Assembly (NCBI RefSeq): GCF_014636295.1
Contig: NZ_BMEC01000004.1
Coordinates: 1 to 64,000, forward strand
From: Marivirga lumbricoides
GTDB taxonomy: Bacteria > Bacteroidota > Bacteroidia > Cytophagales > Cyclobacteriaceae
Length of the DNA: 64,000 bases
Direction: 5' to 3'
The position numbers were made by a program, and so were the translations under genes. Positions 37,015 to 46,668 of this stretch are shown piece after piece (within the stretch, counting starts at the first letter, position 1; every line of letters starts with the position of its first letter). The notes beneath the pieces were generated by a model, which saw nothing but the letters and a program-made list of their open reading frames with translations, was not told the origin of the DNA and did no database searches.

Positions 37015-38145
37015 ATGATCAGTTTTTGGGAGAGAGAGCATTTTACAAAGTTTAATTTTATAGTGGTAGGAGGAGGTATAGTGGGCTGCTCCACGGCTTA
37101 TCATTTAGCTAAGAGATATCCTAAAGCATCCATTGCTTTGCTGGAAAGAGGTATTTTTCCATCAGGGGCCAGTACTAAAAATGCAGGGTTTGCCTGCTTT
37201 GGCAGTTTAACTGAGCTGGCAGATGATCTTCCTAAACTGGGAGAAGAAAACCTGCTGGCACTTGTAGAAAAGCGATGGTTGGGACTTCAAAAGCTCAGAA
37301 GTACATTGGGTGACCAAACCATAGATTATCAAAATAATGGAGGATATGAGTTAATAAGGCAGAAGGAGATTCCTGCGTTGGATAGGATTGATTACTTTAA
37401 TCAGCTTCTTAAAAATATTTTTGCAGAGAATGTTTTTAAGGAAAATAGAAATCTGGTGAATCAGTTTGGATTTTCTTCTGAAAAAATAAACTCAGTAGTG
37501 AGTAACCAGTATGAGGGTCAAATAAATACTGGTAAAATGATGAAAGCCTGGTGGGAAATCTGTGCGCAGCAAGGAATTAAAATTTTCACGGGATGCCAGG
37601 TGACGAAAATTGAAGAACAACAGATGGTAGAGGTTGAAGTCGTTGATGCTGCGGATGGGAAACCCCTTTATTTTAAAGCTGAAAAGGTAGCTATATGCAC
37701 CAATGCTTTCAGCAAACAGTTTCTCCCCAACGAAACTATTAATCCCGGAAGAGGAATGGTTATGATTACTGATCCTATTGACAAACTAAAACCGAAAGGA
37801 GTTTTTCATTATGATGAAGGCTTTTTTTATTTCAGAAATGTGGGAAGCAGATTATTAATAGGGGGAGGACGTAATCTGGATATGGAAACTGAAAGTACTT
37901 TAGAACCTGGAATTAATCCAAAAATAAAGCAAAGGATATTAGATGATATTACTGAGCTAATTTTACCTCGTCAATCTTTCAGCATAGATATGGAATGGTC
38001 AGGTATTATGGCATTTGGAAAAAATAAATCACCGCTTGTAAAAAAAGTAACAGACAAAATTGTGGTTGGCGCGCGATTAGGAGGTATGGGAGTTGCCATT
38101 GGAACTCAAATAGGAGAGGAAATACAAAGATTATTGAATGACTGA
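37015..38145 (+). CDS. FAD-dependent oxidoreductase (DAO family)
   Basis: The ATG at 37015 gives MISFWEREHF followed directly by the beta-alpha-beta FAD motif VVGGGIVGCSTAYHLA; an ATG at 36952 would add 21 residues of poor fit. The 376-residue protein has the D-amino acid oxidase/glycine oxidase-like fold, with SGASTKNAGFACFG after the first motif and GARLGGMGVAIGTQIG near the end. It probably oxidises an amine or amino acid; substrate unknown. Confidence 0.85.
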   Translation: MISFWEREHFTKFNFIVVGGGIVGCSTAYHLAKRYPKASIALLERGIFPSGASTKNAGFACFGSLTELADDLPKLGEENLLALVEKRWLGLQKLRSTLGDQTIDYQNNGGYELIRQKEIPALDRIDYFNQLLKNIFAENVFKENRNLVNQFGFSSEKINSVVSNQYEGQINTGKMMKAWWEICAQQGIKIFTGCQVTKIEEQQMVEVEVVDAADGKPLYFKAEKVAICTNAFSKQFLPNETINPGRGMVMITDPIDKLKPKGVFHYDEGFFYFRNVGSRLLIGGGRNLDMETESTLEPGINPKIKQRILDDITELILPRQSFSIDMEWSGIMAFGKNKSPLVKKVTDKIVVGARLGGMGVAIGTQIGEEIQRLLND

Positions 38146-38203
38146 TGTATAATTTTTATTATATTTCGAATTCAATTTAAAAATTTAGTCAGAAAATAGC
38201 CAC

Positions 38204-39646
38204 ATGACGGAAACGCAGAGAAAGCCTAGCTTGCTGGAAGCTTTAATACCCATCATTTTTTTAATAGTACTTCTTAGTCTAAATGTTTACTATTTTGGAG
38301 ATGCTACATTAGATGGTTCTAATCAAATAGCACTGATTTTAGCAGCGGGCGTTGCAGCCATAGTCGCCTTAAGGATTGGCTACAGCTGGACTCACATGCT
38401 GGACGGGATAGTGGAAAGTATCAGTTCTGCGATGTCTTCAATATTAATTCTTTTGTTAATTGGAGCTTTGGCTGGTACCTGGCTCTTAAGCGGTATTGTG
38501 CCCGCCATGATTTACTACGGGCTTGAGATCTTAAACCCAACCATATTTCTATTTGCTGCTTGCGTGGTAAGTGCTATTGTTTCAGTGGCTACAGGAAGTT
38601 CCTGGAGTACTATAGCAACACTTGGTATTGCACTTTTAGGGATAGGCCAAACATTGGGACTGGGCGAAGGCGTAGTAGCTGGTGCTATTATTTCAGGTGC
38701 TTACTTCGGAGATAAAATGTCGCCTTTAAGTGATACCACCAATTTGGCACCTGCAATGGCCGGAACTGATTTATTTACCCACATTAAATACATGGCCTAT
38801 ACAACCGGGCCTACCTTTTTGATCACCTTAATCATTTTTCTGGTATGGGGCTTTATGAATAGCTCTGAAGCAGATATTCAACAAATTGGAATGGTACAGT
38901 CCGCTATCCAGACAAAATTTAATATCAATGGCTGGTTATTTCTAGTGCCTGCAGCCGTTATTGCTATGATTGTAAGAAAAATATCAGCCATTCCGGCTTT
39001 ATTAATTGGTTCATTACTGGGTGGGGTATTTGCTATTATTTTTCAACCTCAGATAGTAGAGTCTATCGCAGGCGAAGCGAGTAGTTTCTTTGAGTCCTCC
39101 TATAAAGCGGTGATGCTAGCCATGTATGGAGATATTAGCATCAACACAGATAATGCAATGGTGAATGAGTTGCTGTCTACTGGTGGAATGGCGGGTATGT
39201 TAAATACTATCTGGTTAATTATGTGTGCTATGGTATTTGGGGGAATTATGGAGTCCACAAAGATGTTAAGAACAATAACAGCCTCTATAATTAAATTAGC
39301 AAACTCTACAGGGTCATTGGTGGCTTCTACAGCAGGAACATGCGTGTTTTTCAATATAACTGCTTCAGATCAGTACCTGGCCATAGTTGTACCTGGTAGA
39401 ATGTTTGCGGAAACCTATAGAGAAAGAGGTTTAAAACCGGAAGTATTGAGTAGAACATTAGAAGATTCAGGAACTGTTACCAGCGTACTAATTCCCTGGA
39501 ATACCTGTGGAGCCACGCAGTCGTCTGTTTTGGGAGTTTCCACATGGGTATATGCTCCTTATTGCTTTTTTAATATTATCAGCCCGTTTATGACCATCCT
39601 TTTTGCTTACCTGAATATTAAAATAAGAAGATTTACCGATAAATGA
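38204..39646 (+). CDS. nhaC: NhaC-family Na+/H+ antiporter
   Basis: The 480-residue protein has about 12 membrane helices and the NhaC-family blocks GSSWSTIATLGIALLGIG, SGAYFGDKMSPLSDTTNLAP, and GTVTSVLIPWNTCGATQSSVLG. Members exchange Na+ (or malate/lactate) for protons at the inner membrane, useful for salt or pH stress. The last 4 bases overlap the start of the next gene (ATGA), so the two are translationally coupled. Confidence 0.92.
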   Translation: MTETQRKPSLLEALIPIIFLIVLLSLNVYYFGDATLDGSNQIALILAAGVAAIVALRIGYSWTHMLDGIVESISSAMSSILILLLIGALAGTWLLSGIVPAMIYYGLEILNPTIFLFAACVVSAIVSVATGSSWSTIATLGIALLGIGQTLGLGEGVVAGAIISGAYFGDKMSPLSDTTNLAPAMAGTDLFTHIKYMAYTTGPTFLITLIIFLVWGFMNSSEADIQQIGMVQSAIQTKFNINGWLFLVPAAVIAMIVRKISAIPALLIGSLLGGVFAIIFQPQIVESIAGEASSFFESSYKAVMLAMYGDISINTDNAMVNELLSTGGMAGMLNTIWLIMCAMVFGGIMESTKMLRTITASIIKLANSTGSLVASTAGTCVFFNITASDQYLAIVVPGRMFAETYRERGLKPEVLSRTLEDSGTVTSVLIPWNTCGATQSSVLGVSTWVYAPYCFFNIISPFMTILFAYLNIKIRRFTDK

Positions 39647-40227
39647 GTTTAGTTTTAGAAATTACTAAAGAAGCTATCAATGAGCTACCGCTTTGGAAGT
39701 TCGAGGGCGAAATAAAAGTTTTAGAAAAAGATGAAGATTGGGAAGAGGTAATTCCAAAACTATGGAGAGCTTCTGTTTTAGGGTTTGATACTGAAGCAAA
39801 ACCTGCTTTTAAAAAGGGGGTCTATAATCCTGTTTCCTTAATTCAATTAGCTACTGAAGAGGAGGTTTTTGTAATAAGAAACCTTTTATGTGGTTTCCCT
39901 GGTGATCTTGTAAGGATATTTGAAGACCCCTCAATAATAAAAGTAGGAGCAGGCATCCGTGATGACATCAAAGATTTGCAAAAGTTAAGAAAATTTGAGC
40001 CACAGGGCTTTGAGGATATTAGCACTATTGCAGAACAAAACAATGTAAAGCAAATAGGAGCTAAAAATTTAACAGCTATTTTCTTAAATAAGAGAATTTC
40101 GAAGGCGCAACAGACTTCTAACTGGGAGAGAGAACAACTGTCTCAAGCGCAGCTGGATTATGCTGCTACTGATGCCTATTTATGCCTGAAAGTATATCAG
40201 GAGTTTCAAAAACTTGAATGGGTTTAG
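39643..40227 (+). CDS. 3'-5' exonuclease, RNase D/WRN-like DEDDy family
   Basis: The 194-residue protein is a stand-alone DEDDy exonuclease: FDTEAKPAF supplies the first Asp/Glu pair, VGAGIRDDIKDL the second Asp, and LDYAATDAYLCLKVYQ the Tyr and last Asp. No HRDC domain is attached. It may act on RNA or DNA ends. Its start overlaps nhaC by 4 bp; the functional connection is unclear. Confidence 0.9.
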   Translation: MSLVLEITKEAINELPLWKFEGEIKVLEKDEDWEEVIPKLWRASVLGFDTEAKPAFKKGVYNPVSLIQLATEEEVFVIRNLLCGFPGDLVRIFEDPSIIKVGAGIRDDIKDLQKLRKFEPQGFEDISTIAEQNNVKQIGAKNLTAIFLNKRISKAQQTSNWEREQLSQAQLDYAATDAYLCLKVYQEFQKLEWV

Positions 40228-40658
40228 CGTTTATCAGGGATTTAAGAAAATAGCCTATTGTTTTCTGAGCTTAAGAGCATTGTTAAAGTGGTTTCCAAGC
40301 TTACGCGAACCTTTAATCAGTAAATTGAGATAATAGATTTTAAAAGCGTTTAAATTTTAACTACTCTTTTTTCTTCAAGTTTAATTTTATAGATGCAGGA
40401 GTAATATATTTTTCAAAGCTCATCTGCTTTCTACTACTATCACTCTCTATTTCCATCTCTGACTAAATGGTTAGGTGGCCTCTTTGTCTGTGTTTTCCGA
40501 AAGTGTATAAAATAACTTAATATTCCTGCTTAATAACTATAAGTAATTGATATTTAGATTTAATACTGGATAGAAGTTAGAAATAATCTCTAAAAATATA
40601 GTTGTTACACTAACAATTTCTTTATTTTGTTGTTTAATCCGAGGAGAGAATTATTTAT
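40228..40658. other. 431-bp gap before ispG
   Basis: The gap is AT-rich with no open frame I can support. TATTTTG at 40629-40635 resembles a -7 box one base short and an upstream TTG (40601-40603) may pair with it. No riboswitch or RNA gene was recognised. Confidence 0.4.
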
Positions 40659-42614
40659 ATGGAGATTTCTGTAAAAAACTTTCAAAAATACTGTAATAGT
40701 CTGGTCAAATACAGCCGCAGAGAAACTATTCCTGTAAAAGTAGGTGACATCACTATTGGGGGTAACCATCCCATTGTGTTGCAGTCAATGACTACTGTTG
40801 ATACAATGGATACAGAAGGGTCTATAGAGCAATCTATCAGGATGATAGAAGCTGGCTGTCAGTTGGTCAGAATTACAGCACCCTCCATTAAAGAGGCAGA
40901 AAATTTACGGGCAATAAAAGCCGGATTAGTAGCCAGAGGCTATAACACGCCATTGGTGGCGGATATTCATTTTACCCCTAATGCTGCGGAATTAGCGGCA
41001 AAAATTGTAGAAAAGGTTAGGGTAAACCCGGGTAATTATGCCGATAAAAAGAAATTTGAAACAATTGAATATACTGAAGAGGGCTACTCAGAAGAGCTTG
41101 ACAGAATAAGAAAAAGATTCGCCCCTCTGGTGAAAATCTGCAAAGATCATGGCACAGCCATGCGCATAGGCACAAACCATGGTTCCTTATCAGACAGAAT
41201 CATGAGCCGATATGGTGATACACCTTTTGGAATGGTTGAATCTGCTTTGGAATTTATTAGAATCTGTGAAGACATGGAATATTATAATATTGTAGTTTCC
41301 ATGAAATCCAGTAATCCGCAGGTGATGGTGCAGGCCTACAGGTTACTGGTGCAAAAGCTGGATGAGGAAGGTTTAAAGCCTTACCCATTACATTTGGGTG
41401 TTACAGAAGCAGGTGAAGCAGAAGATGGCAGAATTAAATCCTCCGTAGGGATCGGCACGCTTTTAGAAGACGGTTTGGGCGATACTATCCGTGTTTCTTT
41501 AACAGAGGAGCCGGAATATGAAATACCTGTTGCCAAAGTATTAGCAGATAGATATGAAAACAGGTCATCCCATGATGCGATACCCGAAATAACTGATTGT
41601 CCTTTTAATCCCTTTGAATACGAAAAACGAGTAAGTAGAAAAGTAATAAACATAGGAGCTAAAGAAGTACCTGTTGTAATGGCAGATTTTTCTCTGAAAA
41701 AAGAAATTACTCCTGCCTCCCTTTTCGCAGTAGGTTACAATTACTCTGTCCCTCTCGATAAGTGGTCTATTTCTGACCTGGCTTGCGATTATGTTTTCAC
41801 TTACAATAAAACTATAGATTTTGAGATTCCCGGCACTTTAGGTATAGTACATGAGTACAATACATGGTTAAAAGAAAAGAACAAAGACAGAAGGTATCCA
41901 TTTATTAATGCTAAAGATTTCTTAGGTGGTGTAGAAAAGCATCCCTCTCTTAATTTTATCTATGCTACTTTGTCTGAATTGGATAAGTCATTAATTGAGG
42001 CATTAAAAAGTGATAAAACCACTGTGCTACTAATTGATACCTACAATGAGCATGGTATGGCTGAACAAAGGCGTCTGTTTGTAGAACTGATTCAGTCAGC
42101 ATGCGATGTTCCGGTAATAATAGGAAGAGCCTACAAAGATTTATCAATTGAAAAGCTACAGTTATATGCCGCTACCGATATAGGGGCTCTGCTGATTGAT
42201 GGCATGGGAGATGGTGTGTTTATAGCTGCTGAAAATTGTGGGGGAGATAAGGCTGTTAACGAGACAGCTTTCAATATTCTGCAAGCGAGTAGAACCAGGA
42301 TATCAAAAACTGAATATATTTCCTGTCCTTCCTGTGGCCGCACCTTATTTGACCTGCAGGAAACTACTGCTATGATACGATCACGCACCAATCACCTCAA
42401 GGGGGTTAAAATTGGTATTATGGGTTGTATTGTAAACGGCCCTGGTGAAATGGCAGATGCAGATTATGGCTATGTGGGATCCGGAAAAGGAAAAATAACG
42501 CTATATAAAGGGCAGGAGGTAGTGAAGAAAAGTGTACCTTCTGAAAAAGCTGTTGATGAATTAATAGAGATAATCAGAAAAGATGGCATGTGGCTAGAAC
42601 CTGAAACAGCCTAA
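40659..42614 (+). CDS. ispG: 4-hydroxy-3-methylbut-2-enyl diphosphate synthase, long form
   Basis: IspG makes HMBPP from MEcPP in the MEP route to isoprenoids. The N-terminal TIM barrel (VKVGDITIGGNHPIVLQSMTT) is followed by an inserted domain of about 250 residues and then the 4Fe-4S domain, with C556, C559 (SCPSCGR) and C590 (GCIVNGPGE) plus the following Glu as cluster ligands. The length of 651 residues is the long three-domain form typical of Bacteroidota, Chlamydiae and plants; the E. coli enzyme has 372. Confidence 0.96.
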   Translation: MEISVKNFQKYCNSLVKYSRRETIPVKVGDITIGGNHPIVLQSMTTVDTMDTEGSIEQSIRMIEAGCQLVRITAPSIKEAENLRAIKAGLVARGYNTPLVADIHFTPNAAELAAKIVEKVRVNPGNYADKKKFETIEYTEEGYSEELDRIRKRFAPLVKICKDHGTAMRIGTNHGSLSDRIMSRYGDTPFGMVESALEFIRICEDMEYYNIVVSMKSSNPQVMVQAYRLLVQKLDEEGLKPYPLHLGVTEAGEAEDGRIKSSVGIGTLLEDGLGDTIRVSLTEEPEYEIPVAKVLADRYENRSSHDAIPEITDCPFNPFEYEKRVSRKVINIGAKEVPVVMADFSLKKEITPASLFAVGYNYSVPLDKWSISDLACDYVFTYNKTIDFEIPGTLGIVHEYNTWLKEKNKDRRYPFINAKDFLGGVEKHPSLNFIYATLSELDKSLIEALKSDKTTVLLIDTYNEHGMAEQRRLFVELIQSACDVPVIIGRAYKDLSIEKLQLYAATDIGALLIDGMGDGVFIAAENCGGDKAVNETAFNILQASRTRISKTEYISCPSCGRTLFDLQETTAMIRSRTNHLKGVKIGIMGCIVNGPGEMADADYGYVGSGKGKITLYKGQEVVKKSVPSEKAVDELIEIIRKDGMWLEPETA

Positions 42615-42645
42615 CGTTGTTAGCAGTTGAGAAATAAGAATATTT

Positions 42646-42876
42646 ATGAAGAATCAGAGAGACTTAGAAAACCTGAACAAAGAGAATACCGGAAGCTGGA
42701 AAAAATATTTTCAATTAGGAGAAGTTTTTACTTATATGGGTAGACTTTTCGGGAAGAAAGATCCTAATGCCCCTTCCAACATCAATTTGAAAATGATGCA
42801 CGGCATCAATAAAATTTCCATTATTATGTTTTTAATTGCTATAATTGTGATGACAGTTCGTGCAATTATGAGATAA
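42646..42876 (+). CDS. Small membrane protein, probably DUF6728 family
   Basis: The 76-residue protein has a polar N-terminus with the motif KYFQLGEVFTYMGRLFGKKDP, then NINLKMMHGINKISI leading into one transmembrane helix (about 56-73). This layout is that of a small Bacteroidota-only family (DUF6728, named from memory) of unknown function. It lies 31 bp after ispG; its last base is the first base of the next start codon (TAATG). Confidence 0.75.
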   Translation: MKNQRDLENLNKENTGSWKKYFQLGEVFTYMGRLFGKKDPNAPSNINLKMMHGINKISIIMFLIAIIVMTVRAIMR

Positions 42877-43232
42877 TGAATATTGAAGAGTTTCGAAATT
42901 ACTGCCTTCAAAAATATGGTGCTACGGAAGAATTCCCTTTCGATGAAAACACTTTGGTGTTTAAAGTAATGGGGAAAATGTTCGCTTTGGTAGATGTAGA
43001 TTTGTTTCAAAGCATTAACCTAAAATGTGATCCGGAAAAGGCCATAGCTTTAAGAGAAAGCTATGAAGCTGTAAAACCTGGCTACCATATGAACAAAACG
43101 CATTGGAATACCATTGAAATGGATGGTAGCCTGCCTGATAAAGAGATAAAGCAATGGATTAACCATAGCTATGAATTGGTGGTATCCAAATTGCCTAAAA
43201 AGTTACGGGATGAGGTGAATCAGAATATGTAG
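42876..43232 (+). CDS. MmcQ/YjbR family protein
   Basis: The 118-residue protein fits the MmcQ/YjbR family: MNIEEFRNYCLQKYGATEEFPFDENTLVFKV, then FALVD and KCDPEKAIALRE, PGYHMNKTHWNTIEMDG and a closing helix. The family has a double-wing fold of the CyaY-like type and is called DNA-binding from structure, without proven function. It overlaps the end of the convergent OmpA-family gene by 13 bp. Confidence 0.9.
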   Translation: MNIEEFRNYCLQKYGATEEFPFDENTLVFKVMGKMFALVDVDLFQSINLKCDPEKAIALRESYEAVKPGYHMNKTHWNTIEMDGSLPDKEIKQWINHSYELVVSKLPKKLRDEVNQNM

Positions 43233-44800
43233 AATTCTACTCTTCTGTTCAGCTCCCGACCTTCTACTTCATCATCATTTGATGCCAGAGGTCTTTCTTT
43301 TCCTTCACAACTAATTTCGATCCTTAAAGGATTTATTCCCATTTCTGCCAATTCCTGCTTCAGGCTTTTGGACCTTCTACAGGAAAGATCAATATTAATA
43401 TCTTCACCGCCAATGCCATCTGTATGTCCTTCAAGTAATATTTTTGACTGAGGGTTTGCCTCCAGCTCTTTTTTAATTTCACTTAGTAATCCATTGTATT
43501 TGTTTTGCACTTTGTCTGAATTAAACCTAAAGTAAACATTTGAGGTTATTTTAACCCCTTTGGGGCCCGGAGGGCCGTATTCCACCGATTTAGTGTTGCC
43601 TATACCTAATTTCTCTCCTATCCTGGCAAAGAAGCCAGTCTCTTCTTGCTCTGTTGCAGCAGTTTTCTCCAAAGATTGATTCTTAGTTTCGGTGGTAGTA
43701 CTTGTTTTCTCAGTAATTGGTGACTGATTAATTACTGCTGCTTCTTTTACTACTTCATTTTGAGAAAGTGGTAATGTGGCTTCTTGATTAGGAGCTGAAG
43801 CTATGGCTTTTTCATTCGTTTGAACTTCATTAGAAATTAAAGGTGCCTCAATTGGTGTGGAGGCTGTAGTGCCTGCAATGCTGTTTCTTACCTTAGTTTT
43901 TGCTGCAATAATCTTATTTTTAAGCTCATCGGAAAGCGTTGCACGCCAAATATCCCGGTTGGTGGCGCCAGCTGGGTAAGAGTCATAATATAGGTATTGT
44001 AGTGTGGGATCAATCGACACGAAAGTTTCTTCAGCTGAGGTGTTAATAACACTTCCCAGGTTTTCAGGCGTAGTCCAATTGTTCCATGAGTCATCTTTTC
44101 TATGGCTCATGAACAAGTCAGCACCGCCTTTTCCTTTATGACCATAGCTTGCAAAAAACAGGGTGTTGCCATCTGTGGTAAGAAAAGGAGCGAAATCAGC
44201 TTTTTCAGAATTGATGATGTCTCCCATGCTCATTGGGGTGCTAAAAGAATTTTCCTTGGGTTGATAAACGCTGTAATAAAGATCCTGATCACCTTTACTG
44301 TCCTTTCTTTCAACAGCCATAATAATCACCTGCTCCTTGAAATTGTAATCGAAATCAACGTAGGGGCTTTTGTTATAGAATCCATCAATAGTCATGTTAG
44401 CACCTTTTTTATCTCCTTTTAAAAAGAGGGCCAATTCGGATCGCAATCCTTTATAAGATGCATTTACAAAAACCATTGAATCCCCGCTGGCACTAACTCT
44501 GACCAAATCATTCGCCTGTTTATTATTATAGGGCTCGCCTAAATTTGTTGGCTTGGTCCAAACCCCACGGGAATCGTACCTGCTTACCCAAACATCCTGA
44601 AAATCTTTGGTACCTCGTATATTATCCGGATGAAATCTTCTGTTTAGGTATAAGTCCTTACCATTATCGGAAATAACAGGCCTAACATCCTGAAAAGAAC
44701 TATTTACATTTCCGGGGATTCCCTGGGTTGTAACTTTATCTTGTGAAACGGATAAATAGGGAATTAATAGACAAGTAAGATATAGATAAAATTTGCGCAC
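43220..44800 (-). CDS. OmpA-family protein with PD40-type beta-propeller repeats
   Basis: A signal peptide (about 1-19) is followed by PD40/WD40-like repeats (about 30-290; e.g. EKADFAPFLTTDGNTLFFAS, a repeat seen in TolB-like propellers), a low-complexity Ser/Thr/Glu linker (about 300-385), and a C-terminal OmpA domain (about 415-526) with ILLEGHTDGIGGEDIN and LSCRRSKSLKQEL, which binds peptidoglycan. The type is frequent in Bacteroidota, including T9SS-associated envelope proteins. It probably ties the outer membrane to the wall. Confidence 0.9.
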   Translation of the reverse strand: MRKFYLYLTCLLIPYLSVSQDKVTTQGIPGNVNSSFQDVRPVISDNGKDLYLNRRFHPDNIRGTKDFQDVWVSRYDSRGVWTKPTNLGEPYNNKQANDLVRVSASGDSMVFVNASYKGLRSELALFLKGDKKGANMTIDGFYNKSPYVDFDYNFKEQVIIMAVERKDSKGDQDLYYSVYQPKENSFSTPMSMGDIINSEKADFAPFLTTDGNTLFFASYGHKGKGGADLFMSHRKDDSWNNWTTPENLGSVINTSAEETFVSIDPTLQYLYYDSYPAGATNRDIWRATLSDELKNKIIAAKTKVRNSIAGTTASTPIEAPLISNEVQTNEKAIASAPNQEATLPLSQNEVVKEAAVINQSPITEKTSTTTETKNQSLEKTAATEQEETGFFARIGEKLGIGNTKSVEYGPPGPKGVKITSNVYFRFNSDKVQNKYNGLLSEIKKELEANPQSKILLEGHTDGIGGEDINIDLSCRRSKSLKQELAEMGINPLRIEISCEGKERPLASNDDEVEGRELNRRVEFYIF

Positions 44801-45010
44801 TATTTAAATTTCTAATAACATGTAAATATATCATTGAATTGTAGGATAAACGAATTAATTGGAAGAAATATCACAGGTTTAAATACAAATAATCTTATTT
44901 TTCGACCAACATAGTATAACTTAGTATTAAACCAGTGTAGTTTTAAATGGATGATAGTGGATGTAAGGTTTTAGGGTTTTGGTACGGCTTATGCCAAGAG
45001 GAAATTTTGC

Positions 45011-45018
45011 TATCTTTG
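45011..45018 (+). promoter_or_regulatory. Candidate -7 box of the GDSL lipase gene
   Basis: TATCTTTG matches TAnnTTTG. The box lies 81 bp before the start codon; no well placed -33 TTG was found. The rest of the 299-bp gap after the OmpA gene (44801-45099) shows no gene. Confidence 0.45.
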
Positions 45019-45099
45019 TGTTGCGTAAAAAGCTAGCTGATATAAATGTTTTTTAAGATCTGAAATGATGATAAAAAATGAACATATTTACTTAATATT

Positions 45100-45795
45100 A
45101 TGAAAACGGCCATTTTAAGCTTATTTTTGTTTGTTATAACAATTAATTCAAATCTGCTGATGTCTCAGAACAAAATTTCTTATCTGGCCCTGGGAGATTC
45201 TTATACTATTGGGGAACTGGTTAAAGAGGAATCACGTTGGCCGGTTTTGTTGACAGAAAAACTTAACCAACTGGGTGAAAAGGTAAAGTTGGAGAAAATT
45301 ATTGCCACCACAGGTTGGACAACAGATGAGTTGCTAGCTGCTATTAAAGAAGATAAGGATTTAGGCAATGCAACAAACTTTGATTTGGTAAGCTTGTTAA
45401 TTGGTGTAAATAATCAATATAGAGGCTACCCAATTGAACAATACAAAAAAGAGTTTGAAGTACTTTTGAAAAAGGCGATAGAATTAGCCGGTGGGAGTAC
45501 AGGTAGCGTTTTTGTTGTGAGCATACCCGACTATGGAATTACACCCTTTGCTGAAGAAAAGGGGATAGATAATAAAAAAGTGACAGAAGAATTATTGCAG
45601 TACAATACCATTGCACGCCAAATAGCGTTAGAGCATCAGGTAAAATTTTATGACATTACCCCGCTATCGTTAAAAGCTGTGAACCAACCAAAAAAATATT
45701 TAGCTGAAGATAAGCTTCACCCTTCTGCTACTATGTATACCGAGTGGGTGGATTACTTATTTGCAGGTGTGCAACAACAATTAAATAGACAATAG
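45100..45795 (+). CDS. Exported SGNH/GDSL-family hydrolase
   Basis: A signal peptide ending LLMSQ (residue 23) is followed by an SGNH hydrolase domain: block I ALGDSYTIG with Ser34, block III GVNNQYRG with the oxyanion Asn, and block V DKLHPS with Asp204 and His207. The 231-residue enzyme should hydrolyse an ester (lipid, acetyl or similar) in the periplasm. It ends exactly where the lipoprotein gene starts. Confidence 0.92.
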   Translation: MKTAILSLFLFVITINSNLLMSQNKISYLALGDSYTIGELVKEESRWPVLLTEKLNQLGEKVKLEKIIATTGWTTDELLAAIKEDKDLGNATNFDLVSLLIGVNNQYRGYPIEQYKKEFEVLLKKAIELAGGSTGSVFVVSIPDYGITPFAEEKGIDNKKVTEELLQYNTIARQIALEHQVKFYDITPLSLKAVNQPKKYLAEDKLHPSATMYTEWVDYLFAGVQQQLNRQ

Positions 45796-46491
45796 TTGAA
45801 TCGCTTAGCCATACTTTTTATCATTTCTTCATTATTACTTGCTTCCTGCAAGGATAAAATGGTATGTGCTGCCTTTCAAAGTTCCTATATACTTGATCCT
45901 CAAAAGCAGAAGGAGCGGTTTTCCTATTTTAAAAATGATTCACTGATCCTGGAGGCCAGTGTCACTACTCATAAAACGGATATTTATGGGTTGAAGGAAA
46001 AAGAATATGGTTTCTGGAAGCAGCAAAAGCTTCTACAAATTGAGCAAAAAGATGTTTTAAGCGATGAAATGGACTCTCTCTTAGCCAATAGAGGAAAAGA
46101 GCCTGTGGTAGATTTCGACAGTCTTGAAATAGCAATGGATACGTTGCAATTGACTGATGAAGATTCAGATGCCTGGGATAATACCAAACGTTTCCATTAT
46201 AATGTAGATTTTGTAAAATATATGCTTCTGGTAGGAAACGATGTGTTGCTTGCACAGGCAGCCGCCAGGGATTCAGCACAAGCGAAACAGAATAGAGAAC
46301 AGTCAGCAGCAAACGACTCTACAAAGAGTGGAGGAGGCTTTATGAAGGGCTTATTTGGTGGTAAAAAAGATAAGAAGGAGAAAGATAAAGGCAAACGTAG
46401 GTCTGAGAATGAAGGTGGAGGAGAAGCCAATGAAGCTGCTGCGGTGCCTGAGGAAACCCCCACAACTGATACAGAGGAAGAAGAAGGGTAA
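45796..46491 (+). CDS. Predicted lipoprotein with charged C-terminal tail, TTG start
   Basis: A TTG start directly after the TAG stop of the GDSL gene gives MNRLAILFIISSLLLASC, a lipoprotein signal with Cys18. The middle resembles small Bacteroidota envelope proteins (FKNDSLILEASVTTHKTDIYGLKE), and residues about 170-231 are very polar: a Gly-rich segment, a Lys/Asp-rich stretch (KKDKKEKDKGKR) and an acidic end. No known domain was recognised. Translation must be coupled to the GDSL gene, so a joint role at the outer membrane is plausible. Confidence 0.78.
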   Translation: MNRLAILFIISSLLLASCKDKMVCAAFQSSYILDPQKQKERFSYFKNDSLILEASVTTHKTDIYGLKEKEYGFWKQQKLLQIEQKDVLSDEMDSLLANRGKEPVVDFDSLEIAMDTLQLTDEDSDAWDNTKRFHYNVDFVKYMLLVGNDVLLAQAAARDSAQAKQNREQSAANDSTKSGGGFMKGLFGGKKDKKEKDKGKRRSENEGGGEANEAAAVPEETPTTDTEEEEG

Positions 46492-46555
46492 GCTTCGTCT
46501 ATCTCATTTTTAAACCCATCTCAATCTTTGTAAATAATTAATCCTATTAAATAAA

Positions 46556-46594
46556 AAACACCTCTCCTTGTAATCATGTAGGAAGAGGTGTTTT
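46556..46594. terminator. Bidirectional terminator between convergent genes
   Basis: AAAACACCTCT pairs with AGAGGTGTTTT around a loop of about 15 nt; A- and T-runs flank the stem on both sides. Confidence 0.75.
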
Positions 46595-46668
46595 GAATTC
46601 TCAGCTCTGAAAGCAGGGGAATGTAAAATCAGTAGAACTACATTCTAACTCTTTTTCAGATTATTTGA

